Assembly: GCF_040807025.1 (NCBI RefSeq)
Contig: NC_090981.1
Coordinates: 5,406,501-5,470,500, forward strand
Direction: 5' to 3'
Origin: Struthio camelus
Lineage: Eukaryota > Chordata > Aves > Struthioniformes > Struthionidae
DNA: 64,000 nt
A program made the translations under genes and the position numbers. The notes beneath the pieces were generated by a model. That model made no database searches, was not told the DNA's origin, and was given only the letters and a program-made list of their open reading frames with translations. This document shows, piece by piece, positions 39,920 through 50,537 of this stretch. Positions within the stretch are counted from its first letter, which is position 1. Each line of letters begins with the position of its first letter.

Positions 39920-40979
39920 GTATTACAAGGAATTTGTCATTACTTGGTTAAAATGAGATAGATCTAAGAAAAAAGACTGTCAGAAACACAGATCTGAAAA
40001 TAAATTCTGTAATGAGGAAAAGTGAAAAAATTGATGTATATATCATTGCTAAACTGCTAAGATAAAGGCTAAGCAATATGTGCTTTATCACGAGACTCAG
40101 TCTAAAAAGTGTATCTGTAAAGGTGTTTCACATTGCTTTTTCTGTTCTTTTTTTGTTTCAGGAGATTCCTATTGGTTTGATTCTATTTCTGATTTAGCAA
40201 ATGACAGGTCTTTCCATGCCCAAATACTTGAACTTTTACACCGGTGTGCAATGCAAAATGTTTCTTTCCTAGTTTGGTTTAAGTTTACATCCCTTTGACA
40301 TTTTTGCAAATGGCTACTCAAGGTAGAGGATGAAACCTCTGTAATGAAACATATCCAATAATGCTCAGAAATCCTCATAAGTCCGAATGCACACCCAAAA
40401 ATTTAAGGGATAGTTAATACTGAGCAAGCCATTCTGGAAACATAAACATGGATGAAAAAGAAAAAGATCATAAACAAAGCTATTAAACTAGGCAGTTATA
40501 ATAAAATTAACAGATGAACCCCTATCCCAAATCCTAACACCATCCCAGCTCCCTGCAAAGTCAAACATCCAGGTGCAAATATTCCAGCCAGACTCATATT
40601 TTAATAATAAACCAAACAAAACTTCAGATCCGGACATCCCTAATTTTGCAGGAAGTTCATAATCCAGATATAGCATCTCATCAGAAGCCCTTCTCTATTT
40701 ATTGGCAGTGTGGTTTGGTTAATATCAGCAAAGCTGAGCAGCTGACTTAGTTTCTCAGTCCCTCAATGTAGAGCAGAAGATGCTGCATGAGGTTTGAGCT
40801 GTTATGGGCAGATTGGAGGGGAAAGAGTCAAAGGAAAAGGCATTCCCAAGTTGTCTGCTTATCTCCTATTATAACAGGCACTATGGCGTTTATGGTTTCC
40901 CAGGATTTCTTCACTCTCTCACTTATCAAAGTCAAAATTAGCTGCCCTGTGGCTTACCCATTGTTTTGGTTCTCCACAG
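39920..40979 (+). other. PCSK5: PCSK5 intron J-K
   Basis: AT-rich intron ending TTTTGGTTCTCCACAG. No other feature is seen. The two preceding introns (38076-38607 and 38797-39701) are equally plain. Confidence 0.7.
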
Positions 40980-41214
40980 TGTGCACGGATGAGTTCTTCC
41001 TGCATGATGGGAGGTGTGTGGAGGATTGCCCCTCACTTCTACGCCGAAGACAAGCAGTGCTTCCCCTGCCACAGAGATTGCAAGAATTGCAATGGGCCCA
41101 ACTCAGATGACTGTAACAAGTGTGCCATCAGCTTCTTTGTCCTGTACAACAGCAAGTGTTTTGAAGAATGCCCCGAAGGGACTTACTATGAAGAAGCGAC
41201 TGAAGATTGCCAAG
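40980..41214 (+). pseudogene. PCSK5: PCSK5 PC5B exon K, frameshifted
   Basis: It begins TDEFFLHDGRCVEDCPS in frame. After about 41034 homology moves frame (FYAEDKQCFPCHRDCKNC, DDCNKCAISFFVLYNSKC, EECPEGTYYEE). The length is 235 nt where a phase 1-1 exon needs a multiple of three, consistent with a 2-nt loss at the missing Gly codon before FYAE. In the entry frame the reading ends at the TGA at 41108. The donor is CAAG|GTTGGC. Confidence 0.87.
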
Positions 41215-41645
41215 GTTGGCAGCCATTGTTTTTTCCAGAAGAGTATTGAGATACAAGTAGAATCAGTTGGATACTATTCTTAAAGGGTTTATGGGTGCTG
41301 GCTAATGTAGCTATGTGTCCTGAAAACAGGCATGATGAGACATAGTTTAGAACAGCAAAAATTAGAGAAAGCTGAGAGGGAGCTAGCAAAGCTAGAGGTG
41401 TTCAAAATTACACGCAGCCACTCCAGTAAAGAGATGAGTATTGCTGGAGACGTTGAAAACCGCTGCTTAGCAAAAGCAGGGCCAGTGCAAAAGGCAATTG
41501 AAGGAGTAGGCTGCATAAGACTGAAAATATTAATGTTTGATTATGCAAAAGCAGAGTTCTGCTCATTTCACTCAACCTCTCATCTTGAGGTGATAGCAGC
41601 TCCTTGCAAAATTAAAGATGAAATAATAATTTGAAATGAAAAAAG
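41215..41645 (+). other. PCSK5: short PCSK5 intron K-L with poor 3' end
   Basis: About 430 bp. A 100-codon open frame at 41332-41634 has no Cys pattern and is judged to be chance. The 3' end is purine- and A-rich, not pyrimidine-rich. Confidence 0.6.
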
Positions 41646-41870
41646 ATAGGACATGCCAGACTTCTTGTTCTTCCACTGCCTGCCTTACTTGCAGAAATGG
41701 CCTGATACCGAACCACAATGGGCAGCGTTTGGCATCCGGATACTGCTCTCACACTGAGTACCATGATGAGCAAACTCAAACCCGCAAGCCTTGTCATAAG
41801 AAATGCTTTCACTGCTCAGGACCCACTGAACACCAGTGTCTTAGCTGTGCGAATAATCAACATCATCTCA
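41646..41870 (+). CDS. PCSK5: PCSK5 PC5B exon L, degraded 5' end
   Basis: Open from before 41646 to donor CTCA|GTGAGT. It reads TCQTSCSSTACLTCRNGLIP, then KPCHKKCFHCSGPTEHQC and LSCANN. The first CxxxCxxC unit seems to lack one three-codon step compared with the mammalian repeat. The only in-phase acceptor is AATGAAAAAAG, with no pyrimidine tract. The start is therefore provisional and splicing is doubtful. Confidence 0.75.
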
Positions 41871-43519
41871 GTGAGTATCTTGATCTTGCATCTAGATTTT
41901 ATTTTACATTGAAGAATACGAGATAGGCAAGTTTCTGTCCTATTCATGAAACATCTAGAACCACTTCAGACAATCTAAATATTACAAAGCTGACCTAACA
42001 AGTAAGTGGGTGCAGAGATAATTACTTCTTCAAGGCTACCTGGGATATTTTTTGAGGGAGTGGACAAAACTGTCATTCTAGGCCTTCCACACTTTGAGGC
42101 CAAAAGCAGTCCTTCTAAGTAGCAATAAAGTCCATGGCTAAACAAAACTTATATTTGTTTCATTTACTTCCTATTTACTGACACTCTTGTTTCCTACAAG
42201 TAACTTGAAAAAGACAAAAGGGATGTCCTTAGCTCATGTTCTGTAAGTACACAGAGTTCACATTTACGTGTTGGCTCATTTAATCTCTGCAGAGATTTGA
42301 TAAACAAAGACATACTTAAGCAGAGAAGTTAAAAAATTGTTTCTGGATCATTAGTTCAGTTGTTAGTGGATGGCTGAGATGCAAAACTACTTTTTTCTTC
42401 TGTCTTTGGAGCAAAAGACTATTGTCTCAGAAATAAGTTGGTAAAAAGTATAAAATCTCAGGACTTAAACTTTACTTGTTTGCATTTTAAAAAGCAAACA
42501 AAAATTTAAAATTTCATTTAGAGAAAAACTGATTAAAATAATCTGTAATTCAGGAAAAATCTGAAGTAAATTTGAATTCAAACACTGAATCTGAGCTGTC
42601 TACATCTAATTCTGATGCAGATTTTGAATTCTTACATTTTTGAGGACTCAACTCAGACCTGGCATTATTACTAGCACATCCAGCTTACCATTACCATTGG
42701 TAAAGTAGAAGGAAGTATGTAAACAAACAACCTGAAGTGGAGAAAAAAAAAGGAAAAAAAAAAGAAATAAGTAAAAGTATCTTCCTTTGCCCATTTGTAA
42801 TCTGAGCAGCAAAACAATAAGGACAAGCCAGATAATGAGTGCAAGCTATTAATGAATAATCACTGTTCTCTTAGCTTCATGCACTTGCAGTTAGTTGATT
42901 CAGTCCTAGCTTTTCATTCCAGATTTCTATTCTGCTAATGACCCTCTGAAATCTCAGGTGAACAATGTGATGTACCTGGTGCATTTAGCAGCATTAGAGA
43001 TGTATATTCCCATAACACAAAGCAGCAGCCACACACAAGGACAAAGATCAATGAACAAACATCATTAAATCTCAAACTACTTACCATTGGATTTGCCAAA
43101 TACACAGAATGCAATGAGCCTGAAAGAACGCACTTAGAATCAGAGCGAAACCTAGGGAAAATGATAATGCAGATAGAGAGATAAAGTTTCCTGATTATTA
43201 TTTCTTTCTTTGCATAATCTGAAAGAAATCACAGCTGCTGTTCATTATTATTATGCACTGCATTTATATTTTCTAAAGATTAAAAGTGATTTATTCTGAA
43301 GAACCTGCTAACGTACGTAAGACTCAGAAGTGAAGACTAATGAAGTGACAAGACTTGGAAGAAACAAAAAATAATTAGGATGTCCCGACGTTCCCTTTAT
43401 TGGCTTTTTTACAAACTCTAACAGCATCTCCTGTTAGCTTGCACTAGCAGAGCTGTATGAGATTTTTATAGCAGCAAATACTGAATATGATCTGTTATTC
43501 TTCATTGTTCTCTGTGCAG
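41871..43519 (+). other. PCSK5: PCSK5 intron L-M
   Basis: AT-rich with an A-rich stretch near 42740-42775. Nothing else was recognised. Confidence 0.7.
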
Positions 43520-43697
43520 ATACAACCTGTGTTGAAACATGCCCACACGGATATTATGTTGACAGCGATGAGGGACAATGTTCCCCATGCCACAGCATCT
43601 GTGACGCTCGCTTTGGGAAACACAGCTCTCAGTGCCTCTCCTGCAAACCAGGCTGGTACAGGGAAGGAAAAGGATGTGTAAACCAGTGTCCAGCTGG
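43520..43697 (+). CDS. PCSK5: PCSK5 PC5B exon M, one conserved Cys replaced by Arg
   Basis: 178 nt, phase 1-2, with acceptor TTCTCTGTGCAG and donor GG|GTAAGG. It reads TTCVETCPHGYYVDSDEGQC, CSPCHSIC, CLSCKPGWY and CVNQCPAG. In the middle, CDARFGKHSSQC has CGC (Arg) where the repeat calls for TGC (Cys). The change is a single T-to-C and leaves an unpaired disulfide partner. Confidence 0.88.
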
Positions 43698-44833
43698 GTA
43701 AGGTCCAAGTTCTTTAACTAAGAGCTACATCACAGAGAGAGCTTTGAGAAATCAGATCATTCTGTCCTCAGTCCTATCTTAGGATGAAAATTTCTCATGT
43801 CATCCTAGTACACAGAGGTGGTGTAAAAACTCCCTTTCCAGTGCAGAACTGGAGAGATGGAGTTAGTGCCCAAGCTGGAATCAACTTGATGTGATGGGGC
43901 CATTCTTAAAAGCTCCAAGGATGCTTTAAGATTATGCTTATACAGAACAGCGTGAAACAGAGTAAATATACTAAGTTATCCCTTAATTAGTCAGCTTGAG
44001 CACAGGAAGCAGCGTAACTTGCTTCAAGCACCATTGCAGGCTCTGCCTAGCCTGAAGTTTGAATGCAGTTACTTTTGCTTCACATCGAGTGAATATTTAT
44101 AATGGATCATAATAAAATCAACCATTAAAACATTACTTAACTGATGACTCATAATTTTAGGCAGCAACTTCATTAATGAGAGTCCATTTAATTTCAAAAT
44201 GTGAGTTCAGTTTCATCTTGTGAATGTCTCAAATTCAAATCTGGGAAGTGGACTTATGATTTCTAGTTCAGGTCCATTGCATTTTGCAACACAGTACAAT
44301 CGTACTGGCTGTTAGACTCAGTTATCAACCTATTAAATTGAAAGTCTGCAACAACTATACCTCAATACAACCACTCTGCAGCTATTCCTCTTTTTCCTCT
44401 GACTGCACAATTTAGATGAACAAACTGTTTCTCTCTTGGTGTCCTTTGGCTAGGCCTGTTTGCGGGCTGTAAGGAAATACGGAATTACTGAATTCCCATC
44501 TGACAGATGGGCATCAGAAGTAGTGAGGAATTAAATGCTTACCCAACATCTCACAGGATGTTTGTGGCAGAGCCAAAAACAGAGTTTAGGTTTTCTGAGT
44601 CCTGGCTATTTATTTACTTACTTTGTACCTGAATTCACCCTCTATTTTAGAAAGTTTTGCTTTATAGCTGAATTCCAACAGGCAAGTGCAATCTAAGCAA
44701 ATTTGTTCTACTTCCATTGAGATGCAAAAAGTATATTCATGTAACCACAGTAAAAGCTCGGGAGGAAGAATGTTTTGGCCTTTCCTGTCGTTATTAGGCA
44801 GTTGCAAAGCCAACACTATCTGATCTGTTTCAG
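43698..44833 (+). other. PCSK5: PCSK5 intron M-N
   Basis: Contains a MIR remnant on the minus strand (about 44485-44610) and otherwise plain intron ending TGATCTGTTTCAG. Confidence 0.65.
44485..44610 (-). repeat. MIR SINE remnant
   Basis: On the plus strand CCCATCTGACAGATGGG, then GAATTAAATGCTTACCCAAC, then TGTGGCAGAGCC, in the order of the MIR core reverse complement (cccattttacagatgg, ttaagtgacttgcccaag, gtggcagagcc). Confidence 0.7.
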
Positions 44834-45029
44834 ATACTTTGCACAAAACTCCACTGGATCATGTGAGAGATGCCACAAGAGCTGCAAGGGGTGTATGGGA
44901 CCCCAACCTACAGACTGCCTTTTCTGTGATATGTATTTTTACCTGTTGCACTTCAAGAATGAATGCGTTAGCTCTTGCCCTGAATATTACTACGAAAACA
45001 AAGACAACAACATGTGCAAAATGACCAAG
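44834..45029 (+). CDS. PCSK5: PCSK5 PC5B exon N, 3' end uncertain
   Basis: Phase 2 in. It reads YFAQNSTGSCERCHKSC, KGCMGPQPTDCLFCD and ECVSSCPEYYYENKD, an excellent match to the mammalian NSTGRCERC and GPRPTDCLSCD blocks. After NMCKMTK homology stops. The mammalian CERCHPTCDQC half-repeat is not found, and the only local donor is the weak AAG|GTTAAA, whose phase does not fit exon O. Unspliced, the frame runs to a TGA at 45111. Confidence 0.82.
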
Positions 45030-46903
45030 GTTAAACAAGAATATCAATTCCTACTGAGCTGCCTCCAATCACAGAGTGCAGAAGCACCCGCACAAGAGGA
45101 GGGCTGGGAGTGATTATCAGTACGAACCCAGTGAAGGTAAAGACAGGCTGACCACGTAATTAAGTTTATTTAAGTCAGCCAGGCTTCTCACATAGATGCT
45201 CATCAACTTTAAAACCAGGGCTCTGATGCTAATAGGGCTGGACTCCGTTTCTCTCACAAACACTGAATAATATCTCACTCCTTGAACTATCATACTACAT
45301 GTGGTACTCTGTGAAAGCCAAGGAATCTAAATCCAACTGCACATCTTTAGTCTCTAAAGGAAGGAGTAGAAAAATCAACAGCTACCAACACCAAAAATAA
45401 CAAAGGCCACAAAACATCTTTAGGGTGGAAAAAAAAAAAAAGTGGTGTTTGCTGCTTTGAATATAGTTAAATATTTTTCAAAGTTAACTTTGAGAGACCA
45501 TCTGTTTTGTTCTGTGACACATTTATGCATTCTGTGTCTTTTTTCCCTAAATTATACTGCATCCAATTCTGAACTGGGCAGCATTATTCCCCTTGGACCC
45601 ATACAGTGTCCTATTCTATCTGAATGGCATCAGATGATAGCTAGCAGGTGCCACTCTGCAGCTCAGACTATACTATATTATAACCTAAAAAACCTCTTTT
45701 GGATAGTGGATATATTGGATAGTGCAGATGGCTAATTTCTAGAATTTTAAATATTGTTATGTTGCAATAACTCCTAGAGTGAGGCCATCTTCAAGAACTG
45801 TTAAAACATAACTGCACAAGGACTTTATAATAAATGACAGCAATAGTTTGGCTTGTATTTGGGGCAAAAAGAGATTGTCATTTTAATTTACAGACTGCTT
45901 CCTATGATTGATTTTTATTTTATTTGGGATTAATATGACAGGACAGATTTTCTATCTTAATTACAGGGGCAGTACAATGAAATATGAGCCAGTCCTTCTA
46001 AACAGTAAACCCGTAGGTGTTCTGAAATGAATCTGCATTGTTGATGTAGAAGCCAAGAAGTGGTTCAGTGTCTCATGTTTCACGTGACCAGGGAGGCAAA
46101 CCCTGCATTGCTCTGAAAAATCAGAGTGAATTCACTGGATCATAGAACGTTGCTAACTTCACCCATTTAACTACTGCTAATGTTAACATCATCTTTTCAG
46201 ACAGTGGCAGAAGATGTCTAGTGACAGGAAATTGGACACATGCATTTTAACATTAAGTAGCACAAATTGTTTCCTTCAATGTTCTGCAGAATTGCATGCA
46301 GCATGTCTTCAAAAATGCTCTCACACACAAAGCACGCATGATGCTCTGTTTGCACCTAGTGAAACAATTTTTTCCTATGCAACTGAAGAATTTATATTTC
46401 GAATTAACATAAATGTATGTTATTTCAATGTGGTTTGAAAAGGGTTAGCTAATAGGCCTCATACCTATTGACTTTGCATATGAGAGAATTTGGCCAAGGT
46501 TTCCCACGATTTTACTTCAGTGCACTGATTTAATTGATTCTCCTGAATGCCTCTGAAAGTCCCTGCATAGACACAGTACAAATGGCCAAGCCAGGGGCAA
46601 ACCAGTTGCAAGACTAAGAAAAAAGAAGGAAAAAAAAAAGACAGAAGTCCAACACAATCCTTGTAGTTCATAATCAGCTTTTCATGAATTTCAAAACACA
46701 TAAGAAATATACTTTCTGAGCACATAACATTTCAAGATGAGGCCCAAGCTCTTTTTAATACCAACCTCCTCATGCTAGACAGTTCATTGCTGAGTCTCAA
46801 TGATGACAAATGTCTCTTTTCTTTGGTGATCAGTGTATTTCTGAAAGGAAATTAGAGGACAATTTTTTCTGTTCTAATATTGTTGCTTTGTTTGCCTTTC
46901 TAG
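45030..46903 (+). other. PCSK5: PCSK5 intron N-O; missing half-repeat not located
   Basis: Searched by eye for the CxxCHxxC half-repeat expected between exons N and O and not found. The AT-rich sequence ends GTTTGCCTTTCTAG. Confidence 0.55.
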
Positions 46904-46973
46904 GGAATGGAGCTACAGCTTATTAGGTGGAATGTGCAACTCTGTCTTGTAAGCAAATACAGAGTCCACGAGT
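46904..46973 (+). pseudogene. PCSK5: PCSK5 PC5B exon O, frameshifted
   Basis: After a strong acceptor, EWSYSLLGGMCNS matches the mammalian VWSYHLMGGICTS block. From about 46940 the match continues one frame over (CLVSKYRVHE for CLVGEYRVGE). The entry frame meets TAA at 46950. A 4-nt loss at the Ser-Asp-Cys codons would explain it. The 3' boundary is approximate and no good donor follows. Confidence 0.8.
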
Positions 46974-48547
46974 CACCAATACAAGAGGCACCAATTTGTA
47001 GGCATTTTCTCCTGTGATTTATATCCTGAACTTTAACTTCTGAACACAGAAGGAAGAACACAGAATGCTCCTCTCCAAGTTTTCAAAGCTGCTTATCTTT
47101 AAATATTCCTACTTTTGTTCTTCTCTTGGCAGAAAAAAAAGCATTGTTTCTCTTTCTGGGGCTGTCGACTGTAGGAGGATTTCTCTACCAGTATATATAA
47201 AGACACAACGATGCCAAGGGCCATACCAAAACCATGTGAACAAAATCAGCTATACCAGTAATAGAGTAGTTTTTCTTCTGGTATAACTGAGATTTCCCCA
47301 GAAATCTCTGCTGCTTTGTTTGCAAGAAATCACATCACATTCTCTGATCAAGAGTTCTGCTGGCAGAAACCTCTAGTGAAGAGACAGGCTGAAGTTAACA
47401 GAGCTACATATTTGTAAAGTAGGACCACAATCAGGTTTGGGGCTGTGCCACAAGTCTGGGCATCCCAGTTTACAGATTTCCACTCCAACTGCCTTCCAGA
47501 GCTGTTTGTTCAAGAAACAAGCCAAGCCAGCTGGTCTGAGATGCTAGATACTCTGGAGTCTCTGGCCTGGAGGAACCCTGTAGCAGGGCTGCTCCGTAAC
47601 TGTGAACCTGAGAAGGCAGCCTAAGAGCTGGGGACCACAGTAGTCCACAGTTCTTTGCAAGAGCTTTGACTCTGAGAAACCAGACCTCCCAGTATGGTCT
47701 CCTCATCTCTTCCATACTCTCAGATTCAGGGAGAGAAGCCTACCAGCTCTGAGAGATCCATCCAGTTTCAAGTAAGGTTATTGCACTGGATCTTGGGTCC
47801 TGGTCCCATGGCAAAAAAATAAGGAACTTTTGCCCAGTAGGCCACCCAAGAACTGCAGACACTGGAAGCCCTGAATTACCCGACCTCAGAGCACTCTATG
47901 AGGCACGTGTGACAGCGATGAGCTCCAGTAGTCTTTGTACATAGAGGCTCCCAGAAATCTACCTGGAATTTGAGAAGAATACTTGAATCTAAGTGGTTTC
48001 TGTGAAACAGAACCAACATGATCTAATAAAAAGTCTGTTTCGCTAGAAAATTTCCAGTCAGCTTTATTCCTTATTTCTCTTCCTTCCCAAGGTCGAAATG
48101 GAATTTATTCTCTCATTTTTCCCCCCTCCCCCAGACTATTTCCTCTTGCTTATCTCACCTCAGTTACTTCTTCAAGGCTACTTTACTGTCATTACCATCA
48201 TTAGTGCCAAAGAGCCATAGACCAGCTAATAGGGGTCTGGCAAAACAAAAACACGACTTCTGGCCAAAGAGCTGACAGTCAGAATGAATTTTAGCTAGCT
48301 ATCTAGCTAGGTCAGATTGCAAACTAAGCTTCTCCTGCAATGCTTTTTCACTCTCCTTACCAGAAGATCACCGAGAACCTATGCAGTATGAACCAAATTT
48401 TAGTTTTCCCATTCCCCGATGAATTTTGCCATAGACATCCATGGTGTTCAGACACGAGGACCCAGACAGTGACAGGGCAGAACAGTCAGGTCCAAAGGAA
48501 TGGAAATGAAAGGTGCGTTACTTGTGTTCTATCTCAAGGAGGACTAG
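46974..48547 (+). other. PCSK5: PCSK5 intron O-P
   Basis: No supported exon. The tract near 47460-47760 is slightly richer in GC but no protein or RNA family was recognised. Confidence 0.6.
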
Positions 48548-48727
48548 CTCAAATGCGAGAGATGTGACAGCACATGCACTGAATGTAAGGGGCCTGGGCC
48601 TCTCAACTGCACGATGTGTCCAGCCAACATGCAACTCTACCTCAAAGAGAGGGTCACTGACTGCCCTGCTGCAGCAACTCTGACCTGACAGACAGCCCAG
48701 AGTGCTGTGACTGCAGTGAAACACAAG
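48548..48727 (+). pseudogene. PCSK5: PCSK5 PC5B exon P, frameshifted
   Basis: It reads CERCDSTCTECKGPGPLNC then CTMCPANMQLYL, matching the mammalian CEKCHESCMECKGPG block. At about 48665 the codons run out of frame, meeting TGA at 48686. The other frame continues CCSNSDLTDSPECCDCSETQ to donor CAAG|GTAGGA. A 4-nt loss between the Cys codons fits. The acceptor ACTAG is weak, and just upstream the entry frame holds a TAG (48545-48547). Confidence 0.83.
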
Positions 48728-49533
48728 GTAGGACCGTGTTGATGAGCGGTACTGGTGTTTAAGGGCCTTATGAGTCACTGGGCTGACATTTAAAAAGGAA
48801 AAGCAGAAAACAAGAAAAACGTGCTGTTGAGCTGCATGCACACAGTGTATTTCTACTGCTCCATCACCAGAGTAGGAAGGGCTTTTACACAAATAACAGC
48901 AATTGCAACAGATATAAAAGACATCCCCTTCTCTCACTCACAACTCTTGTTTTAAATGGCCATGCATTTCATAACCCCGTTGACTGGGAAATGCTTGTTT
49001 CAATGGATAGCAATCTAAATCGCATGCTTTAAGCTCATCATGTCAAAACCACCCCATTGACTTTGAAGTAGCTACAGCATATTACACAAGAGAAGATTTG
49101 TGTAGAGAAGAAATGTTTTTATTAGACCAAACTGATACAACTGGGGGAAAAAAAAACAGACAGGCTCAGGGCACACAACCTGTCTTCAAATCTTTCCAGA
49201 AGCCAGAGAGTTAAAAATATTTATATTTCTGAGGATGTTATGTTTCTTGCCTGAACTTAGGAAGTAGGTTGTGTTTGTGCACCTGTTAGCTTTTCTGCTT
49301 CTTTCTGATTATTCCTAATCTAATAAAGAAACTTAGCTATCCCGACAACTCTCTCCTTGCTTACATCCTTATACCATCACAGCCACAAGAGCACAACTGT
49401 TCTACTGGAAGAATAAGGTAATTAGTCCAACAAATTTAAAGATGTGAACAGGCCTAAATGTTCTGCTGGGTCACTTAAAACAAAGACCTCCACCTGACCT
49501 CATATATATATTTTTTTTAATTGCTGTTGTCAG
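48728..49533 (+). other. PCSK5: PCSK5 intron P-Q
   Basis: An 806-bp AT-rich intron ending TAATTGCTGTTGTCAG, a usable acceptor. Nothing else is seen. Confidence 0.7.
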
Positions 49534-49886
49534 ATGATTGTGTCTTATGGATCACTACCATCTGAGTGCAACCACAAAACCACTCTCTTCGTTACTACCT
49601 GCATTTTGCTTCTCCTCATCATTGGAGCTATTATATTTATTTGGAGAAAATCATGAGCCAAAACAATCACTCCAAAGCCTTTCCTTCCTACATGAGCAAC
49701 TCCCATGAGAGTACAAGCTATCAGAAAGATCAAGTGATTGAGTACAGAGATCAAGATAATGAAGATGATGACACTGTATATATAGGCCAGGATGGGACAA
49801 TCTATCATAAATTTAAATACAGACTTCTGGAGGAGGATAAGGAAGATGAGCTTAAATATGACAATGAAAGTTATTCATTTAGATAA
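49534..49886 (+). pseudogene. PCSK5: PCSK5 PC5B last exon: transmembrane helix and acidic tail, two frameshifts
   Basis: It enters in phase 1 as DDCVLWITTI and hits TGA at 49563. The transmembrane helix (KTTLFVTTCILLLLIIG, then IIFIWRKS) lies in the next frame, 49564-49653. The cytosolic tail returns to the entry frame from 49656: SQNNHSKAF, STSYQKDQVIEYRDQDNEDD, GQDGTIYHKFKYRLL, an acidic run and a final SYSFR with TAA at 49884-49886. Two acidic clusters, known in PC5B for TGN sorting, are preserved. The shifts cancel in phase but leave the stop and scramble the helix. Confidence 0.9.
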
Positions 49887-50537
49887 CTCTACTAGTTTAT
49901 GGATTTTCTGCTCTGTTGCCTTACTTAAGTTCATCAATTTAGCCATCCTTAGTCATCAACAAGAAATGGAAATTAATTCCCAAACAATATAAGTCATTAC
50001 CTTAAGTTATATAGTTAATTATATAACAACTGCCATTGTTAGTCTGGAGCTTTATAAACATGGCTATTTAAAAAAACAAAACAGGCCATAAATCTATCCA
50101 AATGCTCCCCTGGAACAGTTGACAATACAAATTTTCTAACCATCATGCTAACAAGTATTGCCTTCTATTCATTAGGTTTTTAAGTCTTTCTTCTCCATTC
50201 AGAAGTATACAAGCAAATGAGGGGAAAAAAAGAAATTACAGTCCTATAAGAGAGCACGCTTATTACAAAAGTAATCTGAAGGCAATTTGATATTTTTCAT
50301 CTCATTTCAATCCCAGAAAGAAAACTAGTAGAAAAATCTGGATGCTGAGGAATTATAGTGCTGAGTATTAAAGAAAAATCTAAACAATATAGGTGCTTGA
50401 GTATTTTTAACTTTTAAATCCATGCTTCCAGTCAGGACACTGTGGTGTTAGAACCATGATCTCTGACAGAAACCAAACTACACCAAAGAGTCCACTGCAC
50501 CTAACAAAAAGCAATCCCTACAACATATCAACAACAT
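49887..50537 (+). other. PCSK5: PCSK5 3' flank / presumed 3' UTR
   Basis: AT-rich. No AATAAA is seen before the CR1 insertion. An ATTAAA near 50367 is a weak polyadenylation candidate. Confidence 0.45.

Larger units (their letters stand above)
1..49886 (+). other. PCSK5: PCSK5 gene, 3' half: PC5B-specific Cys-rich, membrane and tail exons
   Basis: PCSK5 is a subtilisin/kexin-type proprotein convertase of the secretory pathway that cuts precursors after basic residues. The long isoform PC5B adds many furin-like Cys-rich repeats, a transmembrane helix and an acidic tail that sorts it between the TGN and cell surface. Seen here: about seventeen exons with CxxC-type spacing, phases that join exon to exon, and a last exon with the family-typical tail (VIEYRD, acidic run, GQDGT, final SYSF). 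RFK follows convergently, as in human. The protease domain is outside the window. Odd: exons 4619-4721, 10071-10268, 38608-38796, 40980-41214, 41646-41870, 46904-46973, 48548-48727 and 49534-49886 carry lesions, while the others read cleanly. The long isoform is probably lost or decaying. The alternative is sequence error. Identity is near certain; functional state is not. Confidence 0.93.

Noticed and set aside
41332..41634. 100-codon open frame in intron K-L
   Set aside because: No homology to PC5B repeats and no splice sites that fit the neighbours' phases.
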